From contig CM032126.1 in NCBI GenBank assembly GCA_018894105.1, positions 8,521,001 to 8,585,000 of the forward strand: 64,000 nucleotides of DNA, written 5' to 3'. Both the position numbers and the translations under genes were made by a program. The notes below the pieces were generated by a model, which had not been told where the DNA came from, did not search any database, and worked only from the letters and a program-made list of their open reading frames with translations. This document shows positions 35,170 through 48,091 of this stretch, piece by piece (position 1 is the stretch's first letter; each line of letters opens with the position of its first letter). The stretch comes from Jacaranda mimosifolia. Its lineage: Eukaryota; Streptophyta; Magnoliopsida; Lamiales; Bignoniaceae.

Positions 35170-36488
35170 AGGACTTGTGCTTTTATGGCAGTCCGGGGCT
35201 GAAAGGTGATGTCGAACTCTCTGAGTTCAATGGCCCATTTGGTAAGCCGTCCCGAGGTGTCAGGCTTCGACAACACCTGTCTCAATGGTTGATTTGTCAG
35301 CACCACGATCGCATGTGACTAGAAGTAAGGTTGAAGCTTTCGAGCTGCGGTGACAAGAGCGAGAGCAAATTTCTGGATCTCCAGATAGTTATGCTCAGGT
35401 CCCTGCAATGCTTTGCTGCAGTAATACACCAGGCGGTGTGTTCCTCCTCTGGTCGATATCAAAACAGAGCTGATAGAATCCGTGGATACAACCAAGTAAA
35501 GTTGTAGCACCTCTCCCTGGTCGGGAATGGCGAGCATGGGTGGTGAAGCCAAGTATTGTTTGAGCTTTGCCAAGGCTTGGTTGCATTGCGGGGTCTACTG
35601 GAACCCTGACTTCTTAGCGTTTCTGAGAATTTTGAAGAAGGGGAGGCTCTTGTCCGCCAACCTTGCGATGAACTTGCCCAAAGCTATGATCCTCTCAACT
35701 AGTTGTTGCACATCCCGAACAGTGCGGGGCGGAGTGACATCCAGAATTGCTTGAATTTTATGTGGATTTGTCTCGATCTTTCATTGGCTAACCATGTATC
35801 TAAGAAATTTTTTGCATCTAACTCCAAACGTGCATTTATTAGGATTTAGTTTCATGCCGAAGGCCCTTAATATGGAAAAGGTATGGGCGAGGTCGACAAG
35901 GTAGTCCTCGGCCTTCTCAGTTTTCACAATCATGTCATCGACATAGACTTCCATCAACCTACCTATTTCTTTCTTGAACATGAAGTTGACCAATCTCTGA
36001 TATGTTGCGCTTGCGTTTTTAGGTCCAAAGGGCATAACTAAAAAATAGTATATACCATTGGGGATTACGAAAGAGGTCTTGTCCCTGTCTTCGGGTGCCA
36101 TGAATATTTGGTAATAGCTTTGGAAGGCATCTATCATGTTCAACAACTCACAGCCAGTAGTGGAGTCTACTAACAAATCTATACGAGGCAAGGGGTAAGG
36201 ATCCTTAGGGCAAGTTTTATTCAAATCGGAGAAGTCGTTACACATGCGCCATTTTCCCTCATTCTTGGGAACTAGCACAACATTACAAAGCCAAGAAGGG
36301 TATTGGATTTCTACAACATATCCTGCCTCTAAGAGCTTGTTGACCTCCTCATCGATGATTTTGGTTCTTTCTGCGTTGAAGGTTATGGTCTTTTGTTTCA
36401 CCGATTTATGAGCGGGATCCACATTGATTCGATGGATGATGATGTTCGGGTCAATTCCCTGGAGGTCAGAAGCTTTCCATGCGAACAC
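35170..36488 (-). pseudogene. Reverse transcriptase and first RNase H of the Tat element
   Basis: RT runs from 36488 (MFAWKASDLQGIDPNII) to 35781, with the catalytic YVDDMIVK at about 35946-35923. It also has the KWRMCNDFSDLNK fingers segment and the MPFGPKNASATYQR motif. The frame stops after RCKKFLRYMVSQ. The connection and RNase H follow at 35573-35319 (GEVLQLYLVVSTDSISSVLI, YYCSKALQGPEHNYLEIQKF). It copies element RNA into DNA and removes the RNA strand. Two or more frame breaks disable it. Confidence 0.9.
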
Positions 36489-37330
36489 ATCAATGTTTCA
36501 TCGGAGGAATTCGATTATGCAGCATTCTAAGCGATCCCCCAGATCACTTTTGACCAGGGTAGTTTTGTCGGGGTTCCTTGGCTCCAGCTCGATTGTTTTA
36601 AATTCCCCAATTGGCTCGACCCTGGTGTCTTCAAATTTCCTCTTTTTGGATTCCAACCCCTCATTGAGTTTCGCTACAGAGGGCGTCCCCCGAAGGTTTT
36701 AGCTGTGGTCGCTTCTTCTGCTCATTGGCTTCGACAGAAATGGTATAGCATCGCCATGCATCCTGTAGGTTGCACAGCATCTCTCCCACACCCGCCGAGG
36801 TTGGGAACTTGACCTTCGTATGGTATGTGGATACGATGGCCCTGAAGTCGTTTAAGGCTGGTCAGCTAATTATGACATTGTAAGCAAATGGGGCTCGACC
36901 ACCAAGTAACTGATCATCAAAGTTCTACTCCTTGGGCCCTGCCCAAATGTCGTGGAAAGGTTGATGGATCCTTCCAGAATGATTTCGGACCCACCAAATT
37001 CGATCAGTGGTGTCCTGACTCGATCGAACTTTAACTCCCCAAGTTTCATTCTATTCAAAGTGGACAGGAATATTATGTTCGCAGAGCTACCATTATCGAC
37101 CAATATCTTTCTGACCTCGAAGTTGGCTATTTGAAGGGCGACGACCATAGGGCAATCTATTTTCCTATCAACTCTTCTGTTTTCCATATGGTCGAGGTTC
37201 GAATCTATGAAAGAGATTGGCTCCGAACTAGTTGAGAGCTGATAGACTGACTCAACTTTAGCTGTCCTGGCCGAGTGTAGGCTTCTCTGAGTCTGCTTCC
37301 TTGCGGATCGGGAATCTCCCCCAGTTGGGC
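36489..37330 (-). pseudogene. Aspartic protease region of the Tat element
   Basis: The active-site motif ILVDNGSSANIIF is encoded at about 37105-37070. DNGSS instead of DTGSS is usual in this retrotransposon group. The frame then runs to a stop at 36870. A linker matching AIVSTYHxKVKFPT leads to the RT. The protease would process the Gag-Pol precursor. Confidence 0.8.
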
Positions 37331-38941
37331 CTCCCGCAATCATGTCAATGACCCCTCGAATGGGTCGGAGGGGGTTTTGGGCTGGTTTTTTCCCTTTGTC
37401 TTCTCTCATCGGGCTGGCCGACCTTTCTCTATGGGGAGTCCAGTCGGGCCTGCCTTCTTCTTGTCTGGCCTGCTCTATGACATACTTCTTCAAGTGGCCT
37501 TGTTTGATCAGTCTCTTAATCTCATCTTGTAAGTTGAAGCAGTCTTCGGTGTTATGGCTTTTCTGCCGGTGGAAGTGGCAGTATTTCCTTGATTTTTTCA
37601 TGGCCTGTGTCTCCGTGAGCTTCCTGGGTTTTTTCAACAGGTTGTCATGTTGAATGGCAAACAATACCTCATTCCTTGGGAGGTTGCATGGAGTGTACTC
37701 ATGAAAGCGTTTGATAGGGGATCGACGCCCCTCTCTAGCCTGTTGATCGTCCTTTTCTTTGTTCTTCTTCTTGTCGACCTCCAGGTTGCCATATTTTAAC
37801 TTATTCATCTCCTCCTGGGTCATGTACCTCTCTGCGAGGTCGAGAAGCTCCTCCATCGATCTGGGCTGTTCATGAACGAGCGCATTTGCATATTCTTTGT
37901 GTCTTAGGCCTAGGAAAAGCACATCGATTAAGAATTCAATCCTCGGGCTGTTAATCTTCAATACTTCTATGTTGATCGAGCGAAAAAGTCACGGAGAGAT
38001 TCTCCTTCATTCTGCTTTACTGTATGCAAGTGCATATGGGAGAGTTTGGCCTTCCTCCTACTTGCAAATTGGTTCAAAAATTTGTCACATAGCTGGTCAT
38101 ATAAAAATATAGACGCCGGCTCCAGCTTCACAAACCAATCGAGAGCTATTCCCTGAAAAATAGTTACCAACATCTTTGCATGGATATACTCATTGTGTCC
38201 ATGCAGCTGCATCATGTGCTCAAATTGCAGTAAGTGCTCATTTGGATCTGTTGAGCCATCATATCTTGGCAGTCCGATCGGGATCTTGGCATCGACAACA
38301 ATACGCTTGTCGATGATTTCTTGAACAAACGGTGAGTCTTGCTCCTTATGGAACCTCTGTTGTTCTTCTGGATGGAGAGTCCTCTCTATGTTCCTCCTTG
38401 AAATCTCGTCCAAGTGCCTGTTCAACTGCTGTACCTGGTGGGATACCTCCTCCCATTCCTGTTGATCCGCCTGAGACGCATTTCTGCCCGCACGAAGTCT
38501 CGAGCGCTCAACTCTATCATGCTGCGGGGCTCGAAGGGGTCGAATGCCATGGTCGACAGAATTTGTTACTTCTTCCCGCGGCGGGGGATGGGCCATTTCT
38601 CTGGGAAAACGGCTTGGGCTTAGTTCTTTTCTCGATGGAGGCCTTCGGGATTCTGGCCACTGGGAGTTCTCCTCGGGTTGCCTTCTCTCTGGGGCCGCAA
38701 ACTGGCGTATTGCACTAGCCGCCGGCTCCAGTTGTATGGCGTGTCGATTCAGCGCGGCTGAGAGCTGGGCCGAAATCTGTTCACTAATGAGCTGCATCAA
38801 CTGGGGCATCGTCAACATGACTAGGGGCTCAGGTTGAGCGCTGGACCCCTGGGCGTTTGGTTCCGGATGGGGTCTGGGGGGAGGGGAGCTAGACCTCCTA
38901 TTTTCTTCTCTCTCGGAGGGAGCTCGCCTTCTGTTCACCAT
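37331..38941 (-). pseudogene. Gag of the Tat element
   Basis: Begins MVNRRRAPSEREENRRSSSP at 38941. TMPQLMQLISEQISAQ, EEWEEVSHQVQQLNRHLDEI and the capsid-like QFEHMMQLHGHNEYIHAKM...LDWFVKLEP...GESLRDFFAR follow. After a one-base frame break near 37970 it continues INSPRIEFLIDVLFLGLRHK and then KKSRKYCHFHRQKSHNTEDC, a zinc-knuckle-like motif. Gag packages element RNA. The single frame break separates the capsid part from the zinc-knuckle and protease part. Confidence 0.88.
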
Positions 38942-38966
38942 CTTTCGATAGAGGATTCAGAGTCTT

Positions 38967-38984
38967 CCCACAGACGACGCCAAA
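38967..38984 (-). promoter_or_regulatory. Primer-binding-site region of the 10.7 kb element
   Basis: Element strand TTTGGCGTCGTCTGTGGG directly after the 5' LTR. Conserved in the two relatives at 10772 and 25842. Confidence 0.7.
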
Positions 38985-39722
38985 TGATGAGGGTTCGATC
39001 CGTCAGGGACAGGTCTGATGGAGTTTCTTGTTGGAATTTGATCTCAGATATCGATTCTTTTGTGATGGAAAGTACTGAACCCTGTAATCACACAGCAAAC
39101 GTCAGGCTAGCCGATGAGCCCTCGGCTATGGCGCTCCGACGCTCAAGTCAGTATGGATCGACGAGATAACCCAAGCAGTAGAGTAAGGGCTTTTTGTATA
39201 TATTAGGGCATACCTTAGGAAGGTTGAGGTGAGAGTATTTATAACCTTCTCCTTTTAGGGGATTGTCTAAGATGCCCTTAGTGTGTTGAATGGGCCTTTC
39301 CCTAGCGCAAGGGGTGATTAGTCATTTCCTCTCCCTATGTTATTCCAGGCAACTATCCTTCCAGGTTTTAAGGGTAGGGTAGTACACTGTTGAAGTACTT
39401 GCTGCGTCAGGTAGTAGTGGGGTGCCACGCGCCATTAATGTGGCGGCATGCCGCCTGTCAGTGCATTTAATGCAGCAGAGGTGCACCACGCATATCTCGA
39501 CCTCGGAGGTCGAGGTACGAAACTATTCAATAACGTACAGTGCCTGTATTTGCATCGCGGGTCGACTCGCCGATACGCGGCAACGAGCTTCGTTCTACTC
39601 GAGGAGAGCCTAGTCGACAGATGAGGTCAGGTGTACTGCTGGGCTTTGGAGGCAGGATGGGCTTAGGACTTTGCCTCTGGCCCATACAGTTTGGGCCCAG
39701 TCACTTGAGTCATCCCATATCA
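38985..39722 (-). repeat. 5' LTR of the 10.7 kb element
   Basis: 738 bp, TGATGAGGGTTCG...CCCATATCA on the + strand. It has a 14-base segment (CAGTTTGGGCCCA region near 39686) absent from the partner LTR. Confidence 0.92.
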
Positions 39723-39727
39723 CTTAG

Positions 39728-41060
39728 ATTTACCTTCAAAATTGGAGACCTTCAGTTAAACTAACATTTTTCAAAGTGTGATTGTGATAATAAATTTGTT
39801 TACGATAATTATAATATAATTCAAGCATTTTACAGGTAACTCTATGATATTCCAGCTAAAAATGGTTGCTCTACTTCTTGTTTATTTTCCTAGTTTTTAA
39901 TTGACAAAAAGATATAACTCTTGATGGGACAAATATATATATATATATATTTTAATTCATATCCTTGTATTTAAGATTTCGAATTTTAACGAATCATTAA
40001 CTATTAAAAATTATTTATTAAAAAACATACTTAAAAAAAAAGAAACGATAAATAAAATAACTTTAAAAGCAATAAGGAATGGAAAAACACGTTTCAAGAC
40101 GCGCTTTCGATTTATGCTTATTTTAGAATATAATTCATTGATGTTCAGATGCAAATAAACTTCGATATCTACTCTCAAAATATAATAAACATTTAAAAAA
40201 ATTTAGCGTGCACTCGAACAAGAATTTTTAAGAACTTTAATATTCACACAATTGTTTTATTTGATAGAGACACATAAAAGTGCTTGTAAAATTTAAAGAA
40301 AATCGTTAAAATATTTATGAGAGCAGAGTTTTGAATTAGAAGGGCGAATAATTTTTATGTATGTTTTTCAGATGTAAAAGAAATGTATTTATAGAATTGC
40401 ACAATTTAATTGGAAGGGACACATTCTGAAAGAAAATGTATAACTTTTGAGAAATATTTTTATTTTATATTAAAAATATATTTAATTTATATTCAACACG
40501 AACTTAATACATATAAGTATAAAGTTGATAATACTAGATTAATTAACTACAAAATTACAAATATAACTCTCTTGAAAAAAGAAATAATTAGTAAGAAAAA
40601 ACTACATCACATCTTCTGTCTGGAAAACAAGCTGCCCAATTCTTTGGTGACAACAAATTAATAAAATTATAAATCTTCAAACTTGTGTAAAAGATAAGGA
40701 AAAGAAAGAGAAGCAAAAGACTACTTAAATTAAGTAGGGAGAAAAGTAGAGAGGGGAAAAACTTGAAAAAGGACAAAAGAGGATGGAGAAATTACCCTCA
40801 ATCTCAGCCGTCACTTCCACTCTCCACGTCATTTTCTAACATCGACGCTGCCCTTTCGCTGGCCTTGAGATTCTCTTGGATTATATTCCACAACACGATA
40901 ATACCCAACCAACCACGGCCCTCCACAACACCATCCCCATGGGACCCACAAAAACTATCTAATTGGAACTAATTGGAGAATTTCCGGAAATAAATAGGAA
41001 GGAATCCGTGGCGTGGCTTGCTGCTCAGAGTCTCACCCTCAAAGCAGAAAAGGAAAAACG
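39728..41060. other. Intergenic DNA and upstream region of the aleurain gene
   Basis: AT-rich to about 40790, then a sharp shift to a more GC-rich 250 bases ahead of the protease gene, as expected for its promoter and leader. A weak TATA-like AAATAAATA lies at 40988-40996, about 65-70 bases before the ATG. No other gene seen. Confidence 0.5.
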
Positions 41061-44000
41061 ATGGCTCGTGTTCTGCTGCTCGTCCTCGGGATTCTGATCT
41101 CCTGCGTAGCCGTCGCACGAGCCGGATCGGAATTCCTTGCGGAGGAAAACCCCATCAGACAAGTAGTAGACGGTCTGCACGAGCTCGAGACCTCTATCCT
41201 CCGAATCGTCGGCAACTCGCGCCACGCTCTCTCCTTCGCTCGCTTTGCTCATAGGTTACTTAATTGTTCCTTTTTACTTCTTTTGTATTTTGTCGCATAT
41301 TTTTGGGTTCATATATCTCCTGAAACTTAATCGTTGAGTGAGATACGAGGTTCTGATCGTTTGTGCTTGAGGTTATTGACGAGATTTCTTTGTAAAAGGT
41401 ATGGGAAGAGGTACGAGAGTGCTGAGGAGACACAGAAGAGGTTTCAGATATTTTCGGAGAATTTGAAGATTATCAGATCGCATAATAAGAAGGGGCTATC
41501 TTACACTATGGAAGTCAACGGTAAATTTATCCTTCTATATTTTTTGTATGTACCAGTCCATGATTATTCATTTGATGAGGTTACAGAGCTTATTTTTATT
41601 GGTTTCTGGTTTCATTTTTTTTTTTTTTTGGTTCTTTCGCATGTTGACTTTTGTTACATATAGCTGGGAAGTAGGATTGTCTTGCAGTCTTTGTGCTATG
41701 TTGGTCGACTTTCTGATGTTGAATTTTAAAACAATCACGACTTGTGAACTTTACAGTGCAACTATTTTGTCGATATTTGAGCTGAATTTTTGTGTCCTAT
41801 CTTTGATCTCAACAACTAACTTGTGTCTCCAATTGAATGCCTATGTAGTTTGGCAGCCTCCTAGATTATTCTTTTATATGTTCGAATGATACAAAAAGAT
41901 AAAGGAAGGAAGACAGTTTGAAAATTTTATGATGTAAAATCATCAAAAAAATCAAAAGCCAGTCTGAAGGTTAATTAGTTTGATTATGTGTTGCAAAAAT
42001 GGGATTTTCCTTTGTGGATGAAGGAAATGCTAAATAAGGAAAGAAGATATGGGAATTTGTTCGTGCTTTCAACTCGCTTCATTTAATTATAATTTAGAAT
42101 TGACGATGTACACAAAAAAGAGAGAAAAACAAAATGAATAACAGCAAATGACTAAATGGTGCTCCTTTGAGAAGAATATATTAGTATACTATTTTTTCAA
42201 ATATAAATTATTTCTCGTCTTGACTATGTACAAAAACATGGAGTTTTTGCATGCTTCTTATCACTCCTAAATAGATATATTTTGTGTCTCGTCTCCACAT
42301 ACTCTACATACTAAAGAAGACAAAGGTTATGGTAGTTGCTAAAATCAGAGTGAATCCATGTTTCTTGTATTATTCTGCATCCAAATATAATTTCTTGACT
42401 AATCAGAAAAAAAGGTCAGCTTGCAAGCAGTCCTAAAAGTGTTAATTTCTGCTTCTTTTCTCGAAAATGGTTGTGCAAATGAACAGCGTTCACTGACATG
42501 ACTTGGGAGGAGTTCCGTAAGCATATGTTGGGAGCAGCTCAAAACTGCTCTGCTACCACAAGGGGCAATCACAAGCTCACAGATGTAGTCCTTCCGGAAT
42601 TGGTACTTTTTCTTTACTCTCGCTTTAGTTTCTGGTGCTTATTGGAGTTCTTTTTTTGTTTCGTGGAGCAGATAGATTCATATCTTTTTGTAATTTCAAT
42701 TGATACCTCCCCAGCATATGCACAGTCTTATTAAGCCCAAATGATATCTACTCTAAAGAATATTTGTGGATATTTTTGATGTTATTGCTATTGTATTTGA
42801 CTTGGTTGTGATGGATTGTAGAAAGACTGGAGGGAAACTGGCATAGTAAGCCCTGTAAAAAATCAAGGTCGCTGTGGATCTTGCTGGACATTCAGGTGAG
42901 ATCAACCTCTGGTCAACTAATGGAGTTCAGAACTTATTTTAAATAGTATTGATTGGATCTAAATATTAGAAGTGCTAAAATTGCCTCCTAATATATGTGA
43001 TGTTTTACAGCACAACTGGAGCACTTGAGGCAGCCTATGCACAAGCCTTTGGTAAGGGCATTTCTCTGTCTGAGCAGCAGCTTGTGGACTGTGCTGGAGC
43101 ATTCAACAACTTTGGCTGCAACGGTGGACTGCCCTCTCAGGCCTTTGAATACATCAAATATAACAGTGGGCTTGAAACTGAGGATGCATATCCATATACT
43201 GCAAAGGACGGTGTTTGCAAATATTCATCTGAAAATGTGGGAGTCCAAGTACTTGACTCTGTCAATATCACCCTGGTAAGATGCTTAGCCGATTCACATT
43301 TTGAGTCTCAATCAGAGGAAACCGATATCACTTGAAAATCTCCATTGGGTGAACAAATTATATGTTTCCATCTAAAGGGAAGCAGGTCGTCCATCATTCA
43401 GTTCAGTTGACACCTAGCTTTTTAACCTACTTGTCAAAGGTCTTAACATATAGGATGCGGCTTAAACATTTATACTTTGTTTGATTTCCTATTTTAATTT
43501 GGCCAATAATAGATCACTTTTTCTAAATAATTGGTAAATTGTGCTGAAATCATGTTTCTAGGAGAAAAAGTTCTCATAAGAATGGGATGTGTGAGATTGA
43601 AACATTGTAGTTTTGGATCATATGAGGCATAAGACAGTATAATCATAAGCATACATCCAAGCTGACATACTTTTGGTAGATTCCTAACATGTTTACGAAA
43701 TCACAGGGTGCTGAAGATGAACTTAAACACGCTGTAGCACTTGTTCGGCCAGTAAGTGTGGCTTTTGAGGTAGTTAGCGGTTTTCGAGCATACAAAAAGG
43801 GAGTTTACACCAGCACGAAGTGTGGCAGCTCCCCGACGGTGAGTTCCTTGTATTCCTATCATAAGGTGCCTGGAAAGAAAAGGAATTCAGTTGTGGGAAA
43901 GTAAAGATTTCTAGATCTGATGAATTGAAATGAGAGAGAGTAGATTATTTTGAATAATGATACTATTTGCCAAATTTCTTGGCAACTTCTGAGTTAAACT

Positions 44001-44588
44001 AATTATACAAAAAAAAAACTCCTTTTCAAATTGTTAAAATTGCTAAAATGGAAAATCAATTATACAAAAAAACAGTTTACAACGTTCTAAAGAAGTTGCC
44101 CCTAGTGTCAAAAATTTCACCACAGTTGTAATGACAATTGCGTTCTGTAAACTGGAGTGGTATCCACAGATGGGTAATCTTATATGGAACCAAGATATAT
44201 ATTTTACATGATATTGAGATATCACATGGAGAGACTTTGGCTGCATATGAAGTAGAAAAATTCATCTTCACTATGATGATTCTCGCATTTTCTGGCACAT
44301 TTGCAGGACGTAAACCATGCTGTTCTAGCTGTTGGTTACGGAGTTGAAAATGGTATCCCATATTGGCTTATCAAAAACTCATGGGGAGCTGACTGGGGTG
44401 ACAAGGGATACTTTAAAATGGAGATGGGCAAGAATATGTGTGGTAAGTTGTTCTGTTTATATAAAGATGCCGACCAGCTTCATTAGTGCGCCCCGCCCAA
44501 CTAACATAAGACATAGGTCTGCAAATTAACTGGAGTAAATTTTATTGCAGGCGTTGCCACTTGTGCGTCATACCCTATAGTTGCTTAA
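41061..44588 (+). CDS. AALP: Aleurain-like vacuolar cysteine protease (papain family, cathepsin H type)
   Basis: Eight exons: 41061-41254, 41399-41520, 42487-42602, 42822-42895, 43011-43275, 43707-43838, 44307-44442 and 44551-44588. All introns are GT...AG and phases fit. The sum is 1077 bases, 358 residues, the usual aleurain length. Residues 1-21 are a signal peptide; N30-P-I-R33 is the vacuolar sorting signal. The inhibitory I29 propeptide spans about 55-125. A NCSAT/GNHKL stretch matches the cathepsin H mini-chain. Mature enzyme: oxyanion Gln159, catalytic Cys165 (RCGSCWTFS), His305 ([11 protein letters not shown]) and Asn325 (WLIKNSWG). It should be an aminopeptidase-type thiol protease of the lytic vacuole. 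Minor oddities: NAFTDM where family members usually have NKFADM, and SPTDVNH at the exon 6/7 join. No breaks. Confidence 0.97.
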
Positions 44589-46345
44589 GTGTTGGTGAAG
44601 AGCGATTGGAGTCTCTCCAGAAAATATAGGAAATCAGTCCTCCAATTTCAGATGCAGTAGCTGTGGAAGATTTCAAGAGTCACGTTGTGCAAAAATGGTT
44701 CTAGTTTGTTGTACAAAATAAGATCCAGGAGAAACTGGTAGTATAAATTCAGAAAAGCTATGTATAAATTATTATTAATGCCTGAGAGATTATTGTTGGA
44801 TGATAGAAATGCTATTGCATGGCTTCCATACTATTTGCCTGATGCTTTACTTCCCTAAAATTTGTAGCTTACGTATGCAATGTGCCCCTAAGTTGGTTTT
44901 AGAGGTGCCCTGTTTTAGGACTTTTAAGTTGTTGGGAAATACCGAAATAGTAGACCGAGTGCCGATTTAGGTTTAGGATTGTTGAGCTTTGATTCCGTTT
45001 TTTATGATCAAGTCTAATTAGGATTTCTTTTTATATTAAGTTTTTAGTTCTAAGTGAAATGGTCAAGTAATTTGCTGATTATTTGATTGTTGATTTACAC
45101 TTTTTAGGATAGTTGTTTTGAGTAATGATTGAGATAATATAAAGTGGTGGAGTGAGCATATGTCTTTCGTAGTTATGAGAGAAGTTTTATAAAAGGTTTT
45201 TTTATTTCAGGCTTGGGTATGTCAAATTTAAATATTATTTTTGTTTTGTTTTATTTTTCTGTTAAATATTATTTTTGTCATTGAATTTATGGGTGTGATT
45301 TGTGCATTCTTAATAGATTAAATCTCTTTGTTTTCGGTGTGTGGCCCAACAAACTGACATATGGGAATGTGTTTGGAAAAAGACTTATGATTATGAAAGA
45401 GAGTAAGATTTTATGAAGTGAAATTACACTTAGGAGTCTGAAAACGCCCAATTGAAGTTTTGTGTAGCAAAGTAAATTACACGGCAGGCATGCTAGGGTT
45501 TGCGTGCTCGTTTGGTTACATTTTACATTCATTTTCATATTATCAGCATTTTTAGAGTTAAAAATGTTTTGAATAGATTCATGTAAAAATAAAAATGTTT
45601 CCTCATTAGTTGCATGAAAATCTTTATTTTATGCGAGAAAAACATGTTTGGCTTTGATGTTGTGCAAAGGTAATTTATCTATGATGATAATATTTTAATT
45701 AAGAGCGATATTTTATAATATTCCATTAATCAAATTATGCTGGGAGAAATAAATGTTATTTAATTTGACTTGTGTCATTATGTTCTTTATATCATTAATT
45801 ATATAGAAAATATCGGTCTTATTGAAATGTGTTAAAATGAGTTGACCAATTAATTTCATTTCAAATTATAATGGTAAAGTGATTTTCTTTCTTCCTATCA
45901 CTCTAATATTTTCCCTCTCCAATTACTCTTTTTTTTTCTTTAATTTTTCATGCCATCTTAACTTCTCCTTTGATTTATCTTAAAAGTTCAAATAAGTAAA
46001 TTGAAATTATTGAAAAATTGTAGTATTATTTAAAAAAAGTAAATACAAATTAGACTAACTCTCATTGTAAAATTACTAATACTAATTAATTTTTCTTTTA
46101 TTTATCTAAAAATTTAAATAAAAATATTAAAATTATTAAAAAATTGTGGTATTAATAAAAAATAAACAAATTTTTTATTTTATAATACCAAGCTTGAGTA
46201 ATTACCAAAAATCTCGTGAAAATTGATCCGTTTGCACAAAAACTCGAAAACATTTTAAAATTACAACTATCAGCAGTCCTCAGTCACCACTATGGGAAGT
46301 GCTGACCTCAAGAAAAAAATAATTTCAAAACTTATTTTTGCTATT
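44589..46345. other. 3' region of the aleurain gene and AT-rich intergenic DNA
   Basis: The first 200 bases are the likely 3' UTR, with AATAAG/TATAAAT-type polyadenylation candidates near 44717 and 44764. A lone GCTCGTTTGGTTACATTTTACATTC at about 45506 resembles one MITE end but has no partner. No other gene. Confidence 0.5.
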
Positions 46346-46350
46346 GGCAT

Positions 46351-47135
46351 TGATATAGACCAGCCCATTAGGGCTCATAAGGCCCATTAATAAGGGCTCA
46401 TGAGGCCCATTAAGCGCAACCAAGCATATGTTCAACCAGGAGATCGAACAGTATCACTCCTATCCAACCAGGTTTATTGGGCCTTTTTCAGTTGAATAGT
46501 TTAGAGGCCCTTGTCTCAGATTAACCATTGAGGTCGACTTGCCCGACCTCTATCATGACTGAAGCGAGGTCAAGTGTTTAGTGATTAATGATGGCAGTCT
46601 GCATTATACCGTTCGCCGCATTAAATGCGCTTCAACCACCACTCAATCCACATTTATTGCTGTGATGACTTGTCACCTCCGCCATTAATGTAGAGACCAA
46701 CGCATTAATGGCGGTGTGGCCTCCCACTCCGTTTAGCTTAGTAGCCTGCGCAATCGACAGTTACGAAGCATGGACTTAGGTCGAAATGACTGAAACTATC
46801 CCTACTTGCAGGATTTATGCAAGAAGCCCAGTTGGGCGAGTTTCGTCTTTTCATCTGGAAGCATACACTATAAATGTTCAATCCCCTCAGTAAAATGGTA
46901 AGACATACATTCTCAATTAAGCCGTTACTCTACCCATTTTTCTCATACCCCAAACCTAGTAACTGACTTAACCATTAGAGGGTCTTAGCTGAGGATCCTC
47001 TTGGCTAGCCTGACGTGTGTTACTTGGTTACAGGTTCCATCCCAAATCATCTGTCAGGTTGAAATAGACTGATTAACTATTCAAAGACCATCACTCAGGT
47101 CGAGATAATAGTACCCTACAGAATTTGCATTAACA
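46351..47135 (+). mobile_element. Solo LTR of a Tat-like retrotransposon
   Basis: Starts TGATATAGACCAGCCC, ends ATTAACA, flanked by a perfect GGCAT duplication (46346-46350 and 47136-47140). The start resembles the family start TGATAT(G/A)GGATAGCCC, and GGCTAGCCTGACGTGTGTTA near 47012 matches the same place in the LTR at 15316. TATAAATG lies near 46870. No interior is present, so two LTRs recombined here. Confidence 0.88.
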
Positions 47136-47140
47136 GGCAT

Positions 47141-48091
47141 ACTGTTCAGTAAATGTGATGACACAAAAATGTCTTTTATAATTTCTTATATAAATTTTAT
47201 ATTCATAAAGTGCAAAAACTAAAAAAATTTTAAGAACTAATTCCTTCTATAATTGTTTATCTTTGTAAAATTTAAAAAAATATCTCAATGAAGTTAATCA
47301 TTTAAGTATTTGGAAATTATCCAACTAAAAACACAAAATTATTATAAACTAAATTAGTTAGCATGAATTTAAGTAAATATTTAAATAGGATTTCATATTT
47401 CAAAACTATTAAACATATTTAAATTTAAATTCTAAATAAAAAAATATATATATTTTTTATAACAATACAAATTAACTCCTAATAAATTTTAATAAATATT
47501 TATAGATTTGAATAATTTCTTTAAATTCAAACTCCAATAAATAAACTAGAAAAATAGTTAGGCAATATAATTTGAGTAATTTTGAATTACATATTTTTGC
47601 ATGCAAATAGCTACTAGAATTTACAAGTAATTAATTCACGTCTACCGATCCTTAAAAAATGAGAAGTAATGGAGTCGTAACTGACAATTTGACATAAAAT
47701 TACTAATGTAGCAAATTATGCAATTCTATTCCTAATTATCAATTTCATTTTATGAACTAATTACTAATTGTAATTATTTTTTTGATACAATTTCATCTTT
47801 TTTAGCTGTTTAATTAACGATATTTACTGAATTATATAATTCAGATACATATTGAGCAATTAATTTCTTATCATAATACCATTCTCAAAAGGTATTTGTT
47901 CACAGAAATAATCTTCACACTATTAATTTTTCAACAAACATCTTTACATTTTAAGAACAAATAATGTGTAAATTAAAAAAGGTTGAAGTATGCAATTAGA
48001 AGACCATGATTAATGTAAAGAAATAAAAGATAGAAAATGAATTTATTCACCTAAGTTGAAAGAGTTATGTTCTTAATAATCACCTTAATAT
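47141..48091. other. AT-rich intergenic DNA
   Basis: Very AT-rich, no coding signal; holds the 3' flank of the receptor kinase relic. Confidence 0.6.

Larger units (their letters stand above)
29020..39722 (-). mobile_element. Near full-length Ty3/gypsy Tat-lineage retrotransposon, 10.7 kb
   Basis: LTRs at 29020-29743 and 38985-39722 are flanked by CTCAG (29015-29019) and CTTAG (39723-39727), a 5-bp duplication with one mismatch. Order on the minus strand: primer site, gag, protease (DNGSS), RT (YVDD), RNase H, a second RNase H, integrase (HHCC-like zinc domain, DDE core, C-terminal domain), then a 3' region with an antisense gene, a purine tract and the LTR. Two RNase H domains and an antisense ORF downstream of integrase point to the Tat/Athila side of Ty3/gypsy. 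Frameshifts in gag and pol make it inactive. Over the first 230 bases the LTRs differ at roughly one base in 20. Confidence 0.95.

Noticed and set aside
45506..45535. MITE-like end CTCGTTTGGTTACATTTTAC
   Set aside because: No partner end or duplication found within several hundred bases.
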